Shown piece after piece: positions 1 to 5,151 of a stretch of 6,783 nt of DNA. This DNA is from Saprospiraceae bacterium (GTDB taxonomy: Bacteria; Bacteroidota; Bacteroidia; Chitinophagales; Saprospiraceae). The DNA is taken from the NCBI GenBank assembly GCA_947441325.1, contig CANETR010000113.1, positions 1 to 6,783 on the forward strand, given 5' to 3'. Under the pieces are notes generated by a model, which saw only the letters and a list, made by a program, of their open reading frames with translations, searched no databases and was not told the DNA's origin. Position 1 is the stretch's first letter; every line of letters starts with the position of its first letter. The translations under genes and the position numbers were made by a program.

Positions 1-1110
1 CTAAAAACTGGTTTCGACAAATCGCCGATGTTTACCGGGCGGATACAGGGCCTTGGCCCAAGATACTGTCCCTCCATCGAAGACAAAATCAACCGTTTTT
101 CCGATAAGGACCGTCACCAGCTTTTTGTAGAACCCGAAGGGTGGAATACATGCGAAGTCTATTTAAACGGTTTCTCCTCTTCCCTACCCGAGGATGTTCA
201 ATTCAAAGCACTGAAAATGATTCCCGGCTTCGAAAATGCCAGAATGTTCCGTCCCGGCTATGCTATCGAGTACGACTTTTTTCCGCCCACTCAGTTGAAA
301 ATGACCTTGGAAACCCGTTTGGTCAGAAATCTCTTTTTTGCTGGTCAGATAAATGGTACTACCGGATATGAAGAGGCTGCCTGTCAGGGTATGATGGCAG
401 GTATCAATGCGCATCTGGCTATCAATGAACTTGATGGTTTTGTAATGCAGCGTTCCGATTCTTACATTGGTGTACTCATCGATGACCTTATCAACAAGGG
501 AACCAATGAGCCTTACCGCATGTTCACCTCCAGAGCCGAGTACAGAATACTATTGAGACAAGACAATGCCGACATCAGACTAAGTCCCTTGGCAGCTGCA
601 ATCGGAATCAATGTGGAGGAAAGAATGCAGCGGGTAGAAGCCAAGAAAAAAGCCGATGCCGAGATCAGACAGTTTTTCGAGAACTATAGCGTAGATCCTT
701 CCGAAGTTGAACAATATCTTGTTTCATTGGGTTCGACCCCAATGCCTCAAAAAATGAAACTCATCAAAGTGCTGCTGCGCCCCGATGTGAGTATCACTGG
801 ATTGGCAGCCGTACTGCCCAAACTAAGAGATTTCATAGCACAATACGACCCCGAATTTGTTGAATACGCGGAGATTAATGCCAAATATGCGGGTTATATC
901 GAGAAAGAACAGGAAATGGCCGATAAAATGAAAAGACTCGAATCGGTAAGATTACTCGATAGTTTCGACTATGCGCAGATTCAGGGATTATCCTTAGAAG
1001 CCAGAGAAAAACTAAACAGAATAAAACCGGCTACTATCGGACAGGCAAGCCGTATCAGTGGTGTTTCTCCAAGTGATATATCGATATTGTTGGTTCATGT
1101 TGGAAGATAA
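1..1110 (+). CDS. mnmG: MnmG (GidA), tRNA uridine-5-carboxymethylaminomethyl modification enzyme, 5'-truncated by window edge
   Basis: The frame is open from base 1, so this is the C-terminal 369 residues of a protein that should be about 620 long. About 254 N-terminal residues, including the FAD-binding glycine-rich motif, lie outside the window. MnmG is a cytoplasmic FAD enzyme that works with the GTPase MnmE to install the (carboxymethyl)aminomethyl group on wobble U34 of several tRNAs. Visible family hallmarks are [11 protein letters not shown] near the start, whose Cys (bases 67-69) aligns with the catalytic Cys277 of E. coli MnmG. Further on are [11 protein letters not shown], the [17 protein letters not shown] signature, [13 protein letters not shown], and the C-terminal [11 protein letters not shown] motif of the helical domain that contacts MnmE and tRNA. 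The ATG at 28 is internal (MFTGRIQG) and is not the start. The stop is intact, and repeat-rich DNA begins five bases after it. Confidence 0.98.
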   Translation, partial: LKTGFDKSPMFTGRIQGLGPRYCPSIEDKINRFSDKDRHQLFVEPEGWNTCEVYLNGFSSSLPEDVQFKALKMIPGFENARMFRPGYAIEYDFFPPTQLKMTLETRLVRNLFFAGQINGTTGYEEAACQGMMAGINAHLAINELDGFVMQRSDSYIGVLIDDLINKGTNEPYRMFTSRAEYRILLRQDNADIRLSPLAAAIGINVEERMQRVEAKKKADAEIRQFFENYSVDPSEVEQYLVSLGSTPMPQKMKLIKVLLRPDVSITGLAAVLPKLRDFIAQYDPEFVEYAEINAKYAGYIEKEQEMADKMKRLESVRLLDSFDYAQIQGLSLEAREKLNRIKPATIGQASRISGVSPSDISILLVHVGR

Positions 1111-1114
1111 GAAT

Positions 1115-1207
1115 AATTTGAAAATTTGCTGATCCGATAGCTATCGGATTGAAAATTTGAAAATGTTTTTACTGTTCGTTAATCGTTAATCGTTTTACAG
1201 TTAATTG
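1115..1207. repeat. Upstream copy of the direct-repeat block flanking the nuclease gene
   Basis: The core 1154-1207 matches 2556-2666 in the same orientation. Both begin AATTTGAAAATG, continue TTTTTACTGTTCG, then have TTAATCG units, and end TTTTACAGTTAATTG. This copy has two TTAATCG units (1179-1192), while the downstream copy has ten plus one extra T. These two differences account for the whole length difference (54 versus 111 bases). The preceding AATTTGAAAATTTG (1115-1128) is also shared, at 2540-2553. Between the two shared parts this copy carries 25 bases including a palindrome, where the downstream copy has only two. Confidence 0.9.
1132..1149. repeat. 18-base perfect palindrome embedded in the upstream repeat block
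   Basis: ATCCGATAGCTATCGGAT equals its own reverse complement. It lies in the 23-base net insertion that distinguishes this repeat block from the one at 2540-2666, so it behaves like a discrete added element. No T-tract follows, which argues against a normal terminator, although the transcript could form a hairpin just past the mnmG stop. I have an impression, not verified here, that similar palindromes are common between genes of some Bacteroidota. Confidence 0.85.
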
Positions 1208-1214
1208 GCTAGAG

Positions 1215-1298
1215 TCTAAGGTCTGAAAGTCTAATGGATATTTGTTAATTGTTTTTCGTTAATTTTCTGGTGTCTAACATCTAAGGGTCTAGAGTCTA
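1215..1298. repeat. Degenerate TCTA-unit arrays with 7-8 base spacing
   Basis: Two short arrays are visible. TCTA or TCTG begins at 1215, 1222 and 1230 (steps 7, 8). TCTA begins at 1273, 1280, 1288 and 1295 (steps 7, 8, 7). The units mostly read GTCTA with variable neighbours. Similar arrays with the same step pattern occur at 1401-1433 and 2667-2699. Function is unknown; slippage-derived repeats or a binding array are both possible. Confidence 0.7.
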
Positions 1299-1314
1299 AA
1301 AAAAAGCCCTGCTA

Positions 1315-1381
1315 CTTGATGCGCTTCGCGGAACTCCGTTTAAAGAGCTCTCTCGTCTGAGGGACGAAATCGGTTCTTGAT
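1315..1381. repeat. GC-richer structured segment bounded by CTTGAT direct repeats, possible small inserted element
   Basis: Two copies of CTTGAT (1315-1320 and 1376-1381) bracket 55 bases whose composition is less AT-rich than the surroundings. The inside has small inverted repeats: CGC/GCG around 1322-1330, and TCGTC/GACGA with a five-base loop around 1352-1366. CCGTTT also faces AAATCGG across the latter. In the downstream repeat region the matching context (GCTACTTGATAC) is uninterrupted. This fits insertion with a short target duplication, but six bases can repeat by chance. No coding potential was recognised. Confidence 0.4.
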
Positions 1382-1400
1382 ACAAATCTAAAATTTAAAC

Positions 1401-1457
1401 TCTAGCGTCTATTGTCTCATAGTCTGTAGTCTAAAAAAGTCCTGATACCTGATACAT
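1401..1457. repeat. Upstream copy of the TCTA / GATACCT heptamer module
   Basis: TCTA-like units begin at 1401, 1408, 1415, 1423 and 1430 (steps 7, 7, 8, 7). Two GATAC-type heptamers follow (GATACCT at 1444 and GATACAT at 1451). The same module occurs at 2667-2727. TCTAGCGTCTA, ATAGTCT and TGATACCTG are shared between the copies, which differ mainly by whole units. This copy lies about 45 bases before the nuclease start codon. Confidence 0.75.
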
Positions 1458-1500
1458 TTCTACCTTCTGCAACCAGGGAAGAATAATTAAGGCACAAAAC

Positions 1501-2514
1501 ATGAAAGAAATAAACAAAGAAGATAATTTCCTATTGGTACAGGATATCGCTGCGCTGATAGAAGATAGTAAAAAACAATTAGTACGTGCTGCAAACAGTT
1601 CGCTGACCTTGCTTTTCTGGCATATTGGCAAACGCATCAATGATGAAATATTGAAAAATGAACGTGCAGAATACGGTCAGCAGATTGTGCTGACTGTGTC
1701 GACACAATTGGAATTAAAATACGGCAGAAATTTCAGTGAAAAAAATTTGAGAAGAATGATTCAATTTGCAATTGAATTTTCTGATTTTGAAATTGTCGTG
1801 CCACTGGCACGACAATTATCCTGGTCACATTTTTTAATTTTAATTCCTTTAAAATCAATAGAGTCTAAATTGTATTATGCTCAAAATGCTCTGGAACAAA
1901 ACTGGGGTAAACGTGAGTTGAGAAATCAAATTGAAAGAAAATCTTTTGAAAGAAATGAAATAGCCAATACCAAACTTGTAGCACTACAGCCGGAGCTTAT
2001 GAATACTTTCAAGGATCCCTATATGCTGGATTTTTTGAATTTGAAAAATACCTATCTTGAGCAAGATTTGGAGCGCGCTATTTTGCAGGAACTGGAGACT
2101 TTTATTTTGGAATTAGGTAAAGGTTTTGCCTTTATGGAACGCCAGAAGAGAATGATCATAGATGGCGAAGATTTTTATCTTGATCTCTTGTTTTATAACA
2201 GGAAATTAAAGCGTTTGGTGGCCATAGAGTTAAAGCTCGGAAAATTTCAGGCTGCACACAAAGGACAGATGGAGTTGTATTTGAAATGGCTCAACAAATA
2301 TGAAAAGCAGGAAGATGAAAATCCTCCAATAGGACTCATACTTTGCGCTGAAAGTAATAGAGAACAGGTAGAATTGATGGATGTACACAAGGATGGAATC
2401 ATGGTGGCGGAGTATTGGACCGTTATGCCCGCAAAAGAGGAGTTGGAAGCGAAATTACATCAATTATTGATCGAAGCCAAAGAGCGAATTGAACGCAATC
2501 GAAGAATTAATTGA
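1501..2514 (+). CDS. YhcG-family (DUF1016) PDDEXK nuclease domain protein, solitary
   Basis: This 337-residue protein has the two-domain layout of the YhcG/DUF1016 family and about its usual length. The N-terminal helical domain (about residues 15-155) carries LLFWHIGKRI, the YGQQIV/ELKYGRNFSEKNLRRM stretch and the family motif RQLSWSHF (104-111). The C-terminal domain (about 170-325) is PD-(D/E)xK-like, with D228 in FYLDLLFY, E243 and K245 in AIELKLG, and then KGQMELYLKWL. The putative metal-binding and catalytic residues are thus intact, and a DNA-acting nuclease is the likely activity. The family's biological role is poorly defined; homologues are often accessory and some accompany restriction-modification genes. 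No methylase, helicase or specificity gene is present here. By eye the gene looks more AT-rich than mnmG, and it is flanked by direct repeats, which suggests acquisition. The ATG at 1501 has only a weak AAGG upstream. Confidence 0.92.
   Translation: MKEINKEDNFLLVQDIAALIEDSKKQLVRAANSSLTLLFWHIGKRINDEILKNERAEYGQQIVLTVSTQLELKYGRNFSEKNLRRMIQFAIEFSDFEIVVPLARQLSWSHFLILIPLKSIESKLYYAQNALEQNWGKRELRNQIERKSFERNEIANTKLVALQPELMNTFKDPYMLDFLNLKNTYLEQDLERAILQELETFILELGKGFAFMERQKRMIIDGEDFYLDLLFYNRKLKRLVAIELKLGKFQAAHKGQMELYLKWLNKYEKQEDENPPIGLILCAESNREQVELMDVHKDGIMVAEYWTVMPAKEELEAKLHQLLIEAKERIERNRRIN
1759..1777. repeat. Inverted repeat (8-base arms, 3-base loop) inside the nuclease gene
   Basis: ATTCAATT and AATTGAAT face each other across TGC within the coding sequence. 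It lies 13 bases before the stronger palindrome at 1791-1817, giving two adjacent hairpins in this gene. It is AT-rich and could be chance on its own. Confidence 0.5.
1791..1817. repeat. 27-base near-perfect palindrome (13-base arms, 1-base centre) inside the nuclease gene
   Basis: The left arm AATTGTCGTGCCA is the exact reverse complement of the right arm TGGCACGACAATT, separated by a single C at 1804. It encodes residues 98-106 (IVVPLARQL), so the right arm covers the start of the conserved RQLSWSH motif. Such a long exact symmetry in coding DNA is unusual. It could be an operator-like or nuclease recognition site, an mRNA hairpin, or coincidence. Confidence 0.85.
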
Positions 2515-2539
2515 AAGCGGAAAGAAACGAAGATGAAAA

Positions 2540-2666
2540 AATTTGAAAATTTGATAATTTGAAAATGTTTTTACTGTTCGTTAATCGTTAATCGTTAATC
2601 GTTAATCGTTAATCGTTAATCGTTAATCGTTAATCGTTAATCGTTAATCGTTTTTACAGTTAATTG
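2540..2666. repeat. Downstream copy of the direct-repeat block flanking the nuclease gene
   Basis: This is the same block as 1115-1207 in the same orientation, starting 1425 bases later. It lacks the palindrome-bearing insertion, having two bases at 2554-2555 where the upstream copy has 25. Its heptamer array is expanded to ten units. Outside those differences and one extra T, the shared bases are identical. Like the upstream copy, it begins a short distance after a stop codon. Confidence 0.9.
2581..2650. repeat. Heptanucleotide tandem repeat, TTAATCG x 10
   Basis: Ten perfect, uninterrupted copies of TTAATCG fill exactly 70 bases. The equivalent upstream locus (1179-1192) has two copies. 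Perfect units combined with different copy numbers in sister loci are the mark of replication slippage, so the array is likely variable between strains. It is non-coding, so a copy change would alter spacing upstream of the transporter gene and not a reading frame. Confidence 0.97.
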
Positions 2667-2727
2667 TCTTGAGTCTAGCGTCTAATAGTCTAAAGTCTTG
2701 ATACCTGCTACTTGCTACTTGATACAG
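2667..2727. repeat. Downstream copy of the TCTA / GATACCT heptamer module
   Basis: TCTA or TCTT units begin at 2667, 2674, 2681, 2689 and 2696 (steps 7, 7, 8, 7, the same step pattern as 1401-1430). Four further heptamers follow without a gap from 2700: GATACCT, GCTACTT, GCTACTT and GATACAG. The module corresponds to 1401-1457, where only two GATAC-type units are present. Confidence 0.75.
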
Positions 2728-2740
2728 CTGATAATCCGAG

Positions 2741-2762
2741 ATCTGAAAATCTGAAAATCTAA
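2741..2762. repeat. Short ATCTGAAA octamer array before the transporter start
   Basis: ATCTGAAA occurs twice in tandem (2741-2748 and 2749-2756), followed by a partial ATCTAAC that runs to three bases before the ATG at 2765. It occupies the place where a ribosome binding site would lie and contains no Shine-Dalgarno match. Confidence 0.7.
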
Positions 2763-2764
2763 CA

Positions 2765-3697
2765 ATGAGCCAACACAATCATCACGAACACCTTCATCCA
2801 CATCATGAGCACCACCACCACGGGCATCATCATCATGGGGACATTAAAAATTTGGGAATAGCCTTCTTCCTGAATCTGGCCTTTATGTTCATAGAGATAG
2901 CAGGTGGTTTGTGGACAAACAGCGTGGCAATCTTATCGGATGCCCTGCACGATTTTGGCGACAGCCTGAGCATAGCCTTTGCCTGGGGTTTACAACAGCT
3001 ATCTGAAAGAGGCAGGGATAAAAACTTTTCCTACGGCTACAAAAGATTTTCAGTACTAGGTGCAATTATTACCTCTTTTGTACTGGTAATTGGTTCCATT
3101 TTTATCATCATAGCTGCTGTTCAGCGTTTACAGGCACCTCAGGAGGCGCATGGTCTGGGCATGTTGCTGCTGGCTTGTTTGGGTGTAATTGTAAATGGCG
3201 CAGTACTTCTAAGACTTCGAGGCTCCAATTCCATTAATACCAAAGCTATTATGCTGCATCACATTGAAGATGTAATGGGCTGGGTTGCCGTTTTAATCGG
3301 CAGTTTGGGCATTTGGCTATTTGGATGGCATTTTTTAGACCCCTTGCTATCGCTGGCAATTGCCACATTCATCCTTTTCAATGTTTACAAAAATCTCAGG
3401 TTTTCTCTAAAAATATTTTTACAGGCCATTCCGTCTGGAATTAAGATTGAGAAGGTAATTCAGGCCCTAGAATCACATCATCTGGTTGTCGATGTGCACG
3501 ACGTACACATCTGGTCATTGGACGGCGAGTTCAACATTTTAACCGCCCATGTTGTTATATACGACGAAAAAACAAGTATAGAGGCCTTGCTTCCCTTGAA
3601 AAAAGAATTGGAATCAGCACTGAAGAAATTTGGGATAGAGCATAGTACCCTGGCTTTCGAAACTATAAATGATGATTGCGGATTGACCGAATGCTAA
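2765..3697 (+). CDS. Cation diffusion facilitator (CDF) transporter, CzcD/ZitB-like, probable Zn2+ efflux
   Basis: This 310-residue inner-membrane protein is expected to export Zn2+ (perhaps also Cd2+ or Co2+) in exchange for protons. The first 25 residues include 15 histidines, a cytoplasmic metal-binding tail common in zinc-type CDF pumps. About six membrane segments follow (roughly 29-50, 54-78, 96-119, 130-150, 163-186 and 189-208). The transport-site motifs are intact: SDALHDFGD in the second segment (D59, H62, D66) and HHIED in the fifth (H165, D169). The H-x3-D arrangement in both is typical of Zn/Cd-selective members. The C-terminal cytoplasmic domain has VHDVHIWSLDG (244-254), LTAHVV with H262, and late Cys305 and Cys310. 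Length is normal. The ATG fits the His-rich start, although no ribosome binding site is seen. It stands alone between the repeat region and malic enzyme. Exact metal specificity cannot be fixed from sequence. Confidence 0.95.
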   Translation: MSQHNHHEHLHPHHEHHHHGHHHHGDIKNLGIAFFLNLAFMFIEIAGGLWTNSVAILSDALHDFGDSLSIAFAWGLQQLSERGRDKNFSYGYKRFSVLGAIITSFVLVIGSIFIIIAAVQRLQAPQEAHGLGMLLLACLGVIVNGAVLLRLRGSNSINTKAIMLHHIEDVMGWVAVLIGSLGIWLFGWHFLDPLLSLAIATFILFNVYKNLRFSLKIFLQAIPSGIKIEKVIQALESHHLVVDVHDVHIWSLDGEFNILTAHVVIYDEKTSIEALLPLKKELESALKKFGIEHSTLAFETINDDCGLTEC

Positions 3698-3706
3698 AAA
3701 AACAAA

Positions 3707-3745
3707 CTAAATTTCACTTATTAAAAGTTTTTTAATCTAATTTAG
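3707..3745. terminator. AT-rich nested inverted repeat after the CDF gene, weak terminator candidate
   Basis: CTAAATT (3707-3713) pairs with AATTTAG (3739-3745). Inside it, ATTAAAA (3720-3726) pairs with TTTTAAT (3730-3736) around a three-base loop, leaving an asymmetric internal loop. No GC-rich stem and no following T-tract are present, so it may only partly stop transcription or may be chance in AT-rich DNA. No good TAnnTTTG promoter was found between here and the malic enzyme start. Confidence 0.3.
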
Positions 3746-3860
3746 CGCTCATTATACTCATTGAAACATTCTATTTTTTAACCAATGCAAAGTTTTAACG
3801 GTTTTTGATTTTTTGCGGACTGAATTACCGATTGAAGCTTTACATCATAAGATACACACA

Positions 3861-5042
3861 ATGGATTACTCATCAGAATCCTTGCAGTTGCACAGACTGC
3901 TCAAAGGAAAAATCAGCATCAGAAACAAAATGGATGTTCGTACTTCCGAGCACTTATCTTTGGTCTATTCCCCCGGTGTTGCTGCGCCCTGTCTCGAAAT
4001 AGCAAAAGATCCCGAAAAAGTTTGGGAATATACTATCAAAAGTAATTGTGTAGCAATCGTATCCGATGGCTCTGCTGTTCTTGGTCTTGGCAATATCGGT
4101 GCTGCGGCATCAATACCCGTAATGGAAGGCAAGGCAATGTTGTTTCGTCAATTCGGCCATATAAATGCCTTCCCAATTTGTCTCGACACTCAGGATACCG
4201 ATGAAATAGTGGAAACAATTCGCAGAATTGCTCCAGTTTTTGGCGGTGTAAACTTAGAAGACATCGCTGCTCCAAGAAGTTTTGAAATCGAAGAACGCTT
4301 GCAGGATCTGGGTATTCCTGTTTTTCACGATGACCAGCATGGAACTGCCATTGTAGTTCTTGCAGCATTGATCAATGCTGCAAAAGTATTGGGTAAAGAA
4401 CTCAGTCAGCTAAAAGTTGTAATCAATGGTGCCGGCGCTGCTGGTGTTGCCATTGCACGCTTACTCCGTTGCGTTGATAACGAAGACAATAGTACCTGCG
4501 TACCGGTTAAAGAAATTATTCTCTGCGATAGCAAAGGTATTCTCTCCTCAAAAAGAGATGACATGAATGATTCCAAGATAGCTACCTTAGTTTACACCAA
4601 TCCGAACGATATCTCAGGCACTGTCTATGATGCACTTGTTGGCGCCGATGTATTTATTGGCGTGAGTGTAGGCGAGATGATGACTGCCGAACATGTAAGA
4701 ACTATGGCCAAGGACCCTATTATTTTTGCCTGCGCCAATCCTACTCCCGAAATTATGCCGGAAGAGGCCTACAAAGGAGGGGCAGCAATTGTAGGTACCG
4801 GACGTAGCGATCTTCCTAACCAAGTTAATAATGTACTGGGTTTCCCGGGCATTTTCCGCGGTGCGCTCGATGCACGTGCTAAACGCATCACTCCTAAAAT
4901 GAAACTGGCAGCGGCCTATGCTATTGCCGAATGTATGCCCTTTCCGACCAGAGATATGATTATTCCTCCGGCACTCAACGAAATGGTTGCTTTCAAAGTA
5001 GCTGAGGCTGTACGAATAGCTGCATTGGCCGAAAAAGCATAA
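3861..5042 (+). CDS. Short-form malic enzyme (malate dehydrogenase, oxaloacetate-decarboxylating)
   Basis: This cytoplasmic enzyme converts malate to pyruvate and CO2 while reducing NAD(P)+, linking the TCA cycle to pyruvate and reductant supply. At 393 residues it is the compact bacterial form, colinear with B. subtilis YtsJ/MalS, without the phosphotransacetylase-like domain of MaeB types. Visible sites are catalytic Tyr36 in SLVYSPGVA, Lys91 in VMEGKAMLF, metal ligands E133-D134 in GGVNLEDIAAP, and D157-D158 in FHDDQHGTAI. The nucleotide fold has GAGAAG at 190-195, with ILCDSKG ending its second strand. NPTPEI and VGTGRSDLPNQVNN follow near the C-terminus. NAD versus NADP preference cannot be read from these. 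An in-frame TTG at 3813 would add 16 residues, but the ATG at 3861 matches where relatives begin (MDYSSESLQLHR), so it is preferred. A terminator follows 19 bases after the stop. Confidence 0.95.
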   Translation: MDYSSESLQLHRLLKGKISIRNKMDVRTSEHLSLVYSPGVAAPCLEIAKDPEKVWEYTIKSNCVAIVSDGSAVLGLGNIGAAASIPVMEGKAMLFRQFGHINAFPICLDTQDTDEIVETIRRIAPVFGGVNLEDIAAPRSFEIEERLQDLGIPVFHDDQHGTAIVVLAALINAAKVLGKELSQLKVVINGAGAAGVAIARLLRCVDNEDNSTCVPVKEIILCDSKGILSSKRDDMNDSKIATLVYTNPNDISGTVYDALVGADVFIGVSVGEMMTAEHVRTMAKDPIIFACANPTPEIMPEEAYKGGAAIVGTGRSDLPNQVNNVLGFPGIFRGALDARAKRITPKMKLAAAYAIAECMPFPTRDMIIPPALNEMVAFKVAEAVRIAALAEKA

Positions 5043-5060
5043 TGCCTTAAAATATTTTCT

Positions 5061-5094
5061 AAATCCTTCCGTTTATATATGGGAGGATTTTTTT
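5061..5094 (+). terminator. Rho-independent terminator after malic enzyme
   Basis: AAATCCTTCC (5061-5070) pairs with GGGAGGATTT (5081-5090) over ten positions with one T-G wobble. The loop is ten bases, and the T-run of the right arm continues to 5094. It lies 19 bases past the malic enzyme stop and separates it from the next transcription unit. Confidence 0.9.
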
Positions 5095-5124
5095 GTTTTA
5101 TTATTCCTTTTTACCGACATATAC

Positions 5125-5132
5125 TATATTTG
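5125..5132 (+). promoter_or_regulatory. Bacteroidota-type promoter -7 element (TATATTTG) for the DsbA/FrnE-like gene
   Basis: TATATTTG matches TAnnTTTG exactly. It lies just after the terminator and 20 bases before the ATG at 5152, giving a very short leader. A TTG at the usual ~19-base upstream spacing is absent; the nearest, at 5093-5095, is too far. The 18 bases 5123-5140 match 6727-6744 at 17 positions. Confidence 0.7.
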
Positions 5133-5151
5133 CAGTCAAACAGCCATTCCA

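Larger units (their letters stand above)
1111..1500. other. Repeat-rich intergenic region between mnmG and the YhcG-type nuclease gene
   Basis: No credible gene is present in these 390 bases. In order, the stretch holds a direct-repeat block with an embedded palindrome (1115-1207) and a TCTA-unit array (1215-1233). A second TTAATT-rich patch (about 1245-1264) and a second TCTA array (1273-1298) follow. Next come a GC-richer structured segment bounded by CTTGAT (1315-1381), a third TCTA array with GATACCT-like units (1401-1457), and a leader to the ATG at 1501. A weak promoter candidate, TACATTTC at 1453-1460, matches seven of eight positions of TAnnTTTG, but no TTG lies at the expected upstream distance. 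No terminator with a T-tract was seen after mnmG. Confidence 0.8.
2515..2764. other. Repeat-rich intergenic region between the nuclease and CDF transporter genes
   Basis: After a short non-repetitive lead, almost all of these 250 bases are repeats: the direct-repeat block (2540-2666) with its ten heptamers, TCTA units, GATACCT-like heptamers and an ATCTGAAA octamer array that ends just before the transporter start. No TAnnTTTG promoter core and no terminator were recognised. How the transporter gene is transcribed is therefore unclear. Confidence 0.8.

Noticed and set aside
1132..1149. Palindrome as the mnmG transcription terminator
   Set aside because: No T-tract follows and the perfect symmetry leaves no natural loop; an element-type repeat explains it better given its absence from the sister copy.
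1431..1640. Reverse-strand reading frame overlapping the start of the nuclease gene, a possible antisense antitoxin
   Set aside because: It is only the mirror of the nuclease coding sequence plus repeat DNA; composition and lack of upstream signals do not support a gene.
2581..2650. Possible CRISPR array or replication iterons
   Set aside because: Units are 7 bases with no spacers, so it is not CRISPR. No initiator gene or origin-type boxes are nearby, so iterons are not supported.
1115..2727. Classical insertion sequence with the nuclease as transposase
   Set aside because: The flanks are direct, not inverted, repeats with internal tandem structure, and the protein belongs to the YhcG/DUF1016 family, not to a known transposase family.
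3813..3860. Upstream TTG start adding 16 residues to malic enzyme
   Set aside because: The extra peptide does not resemble the N-terminus of relatives, and the ATG at 3861 gives the usual start.
4036..4368. 110-codon reverse-strand reading frame inside malic enzyme
   Set aside because: It lies wholly within a strongly conserved gene, resembles no family I recognise, and has no own promoter or binding site.
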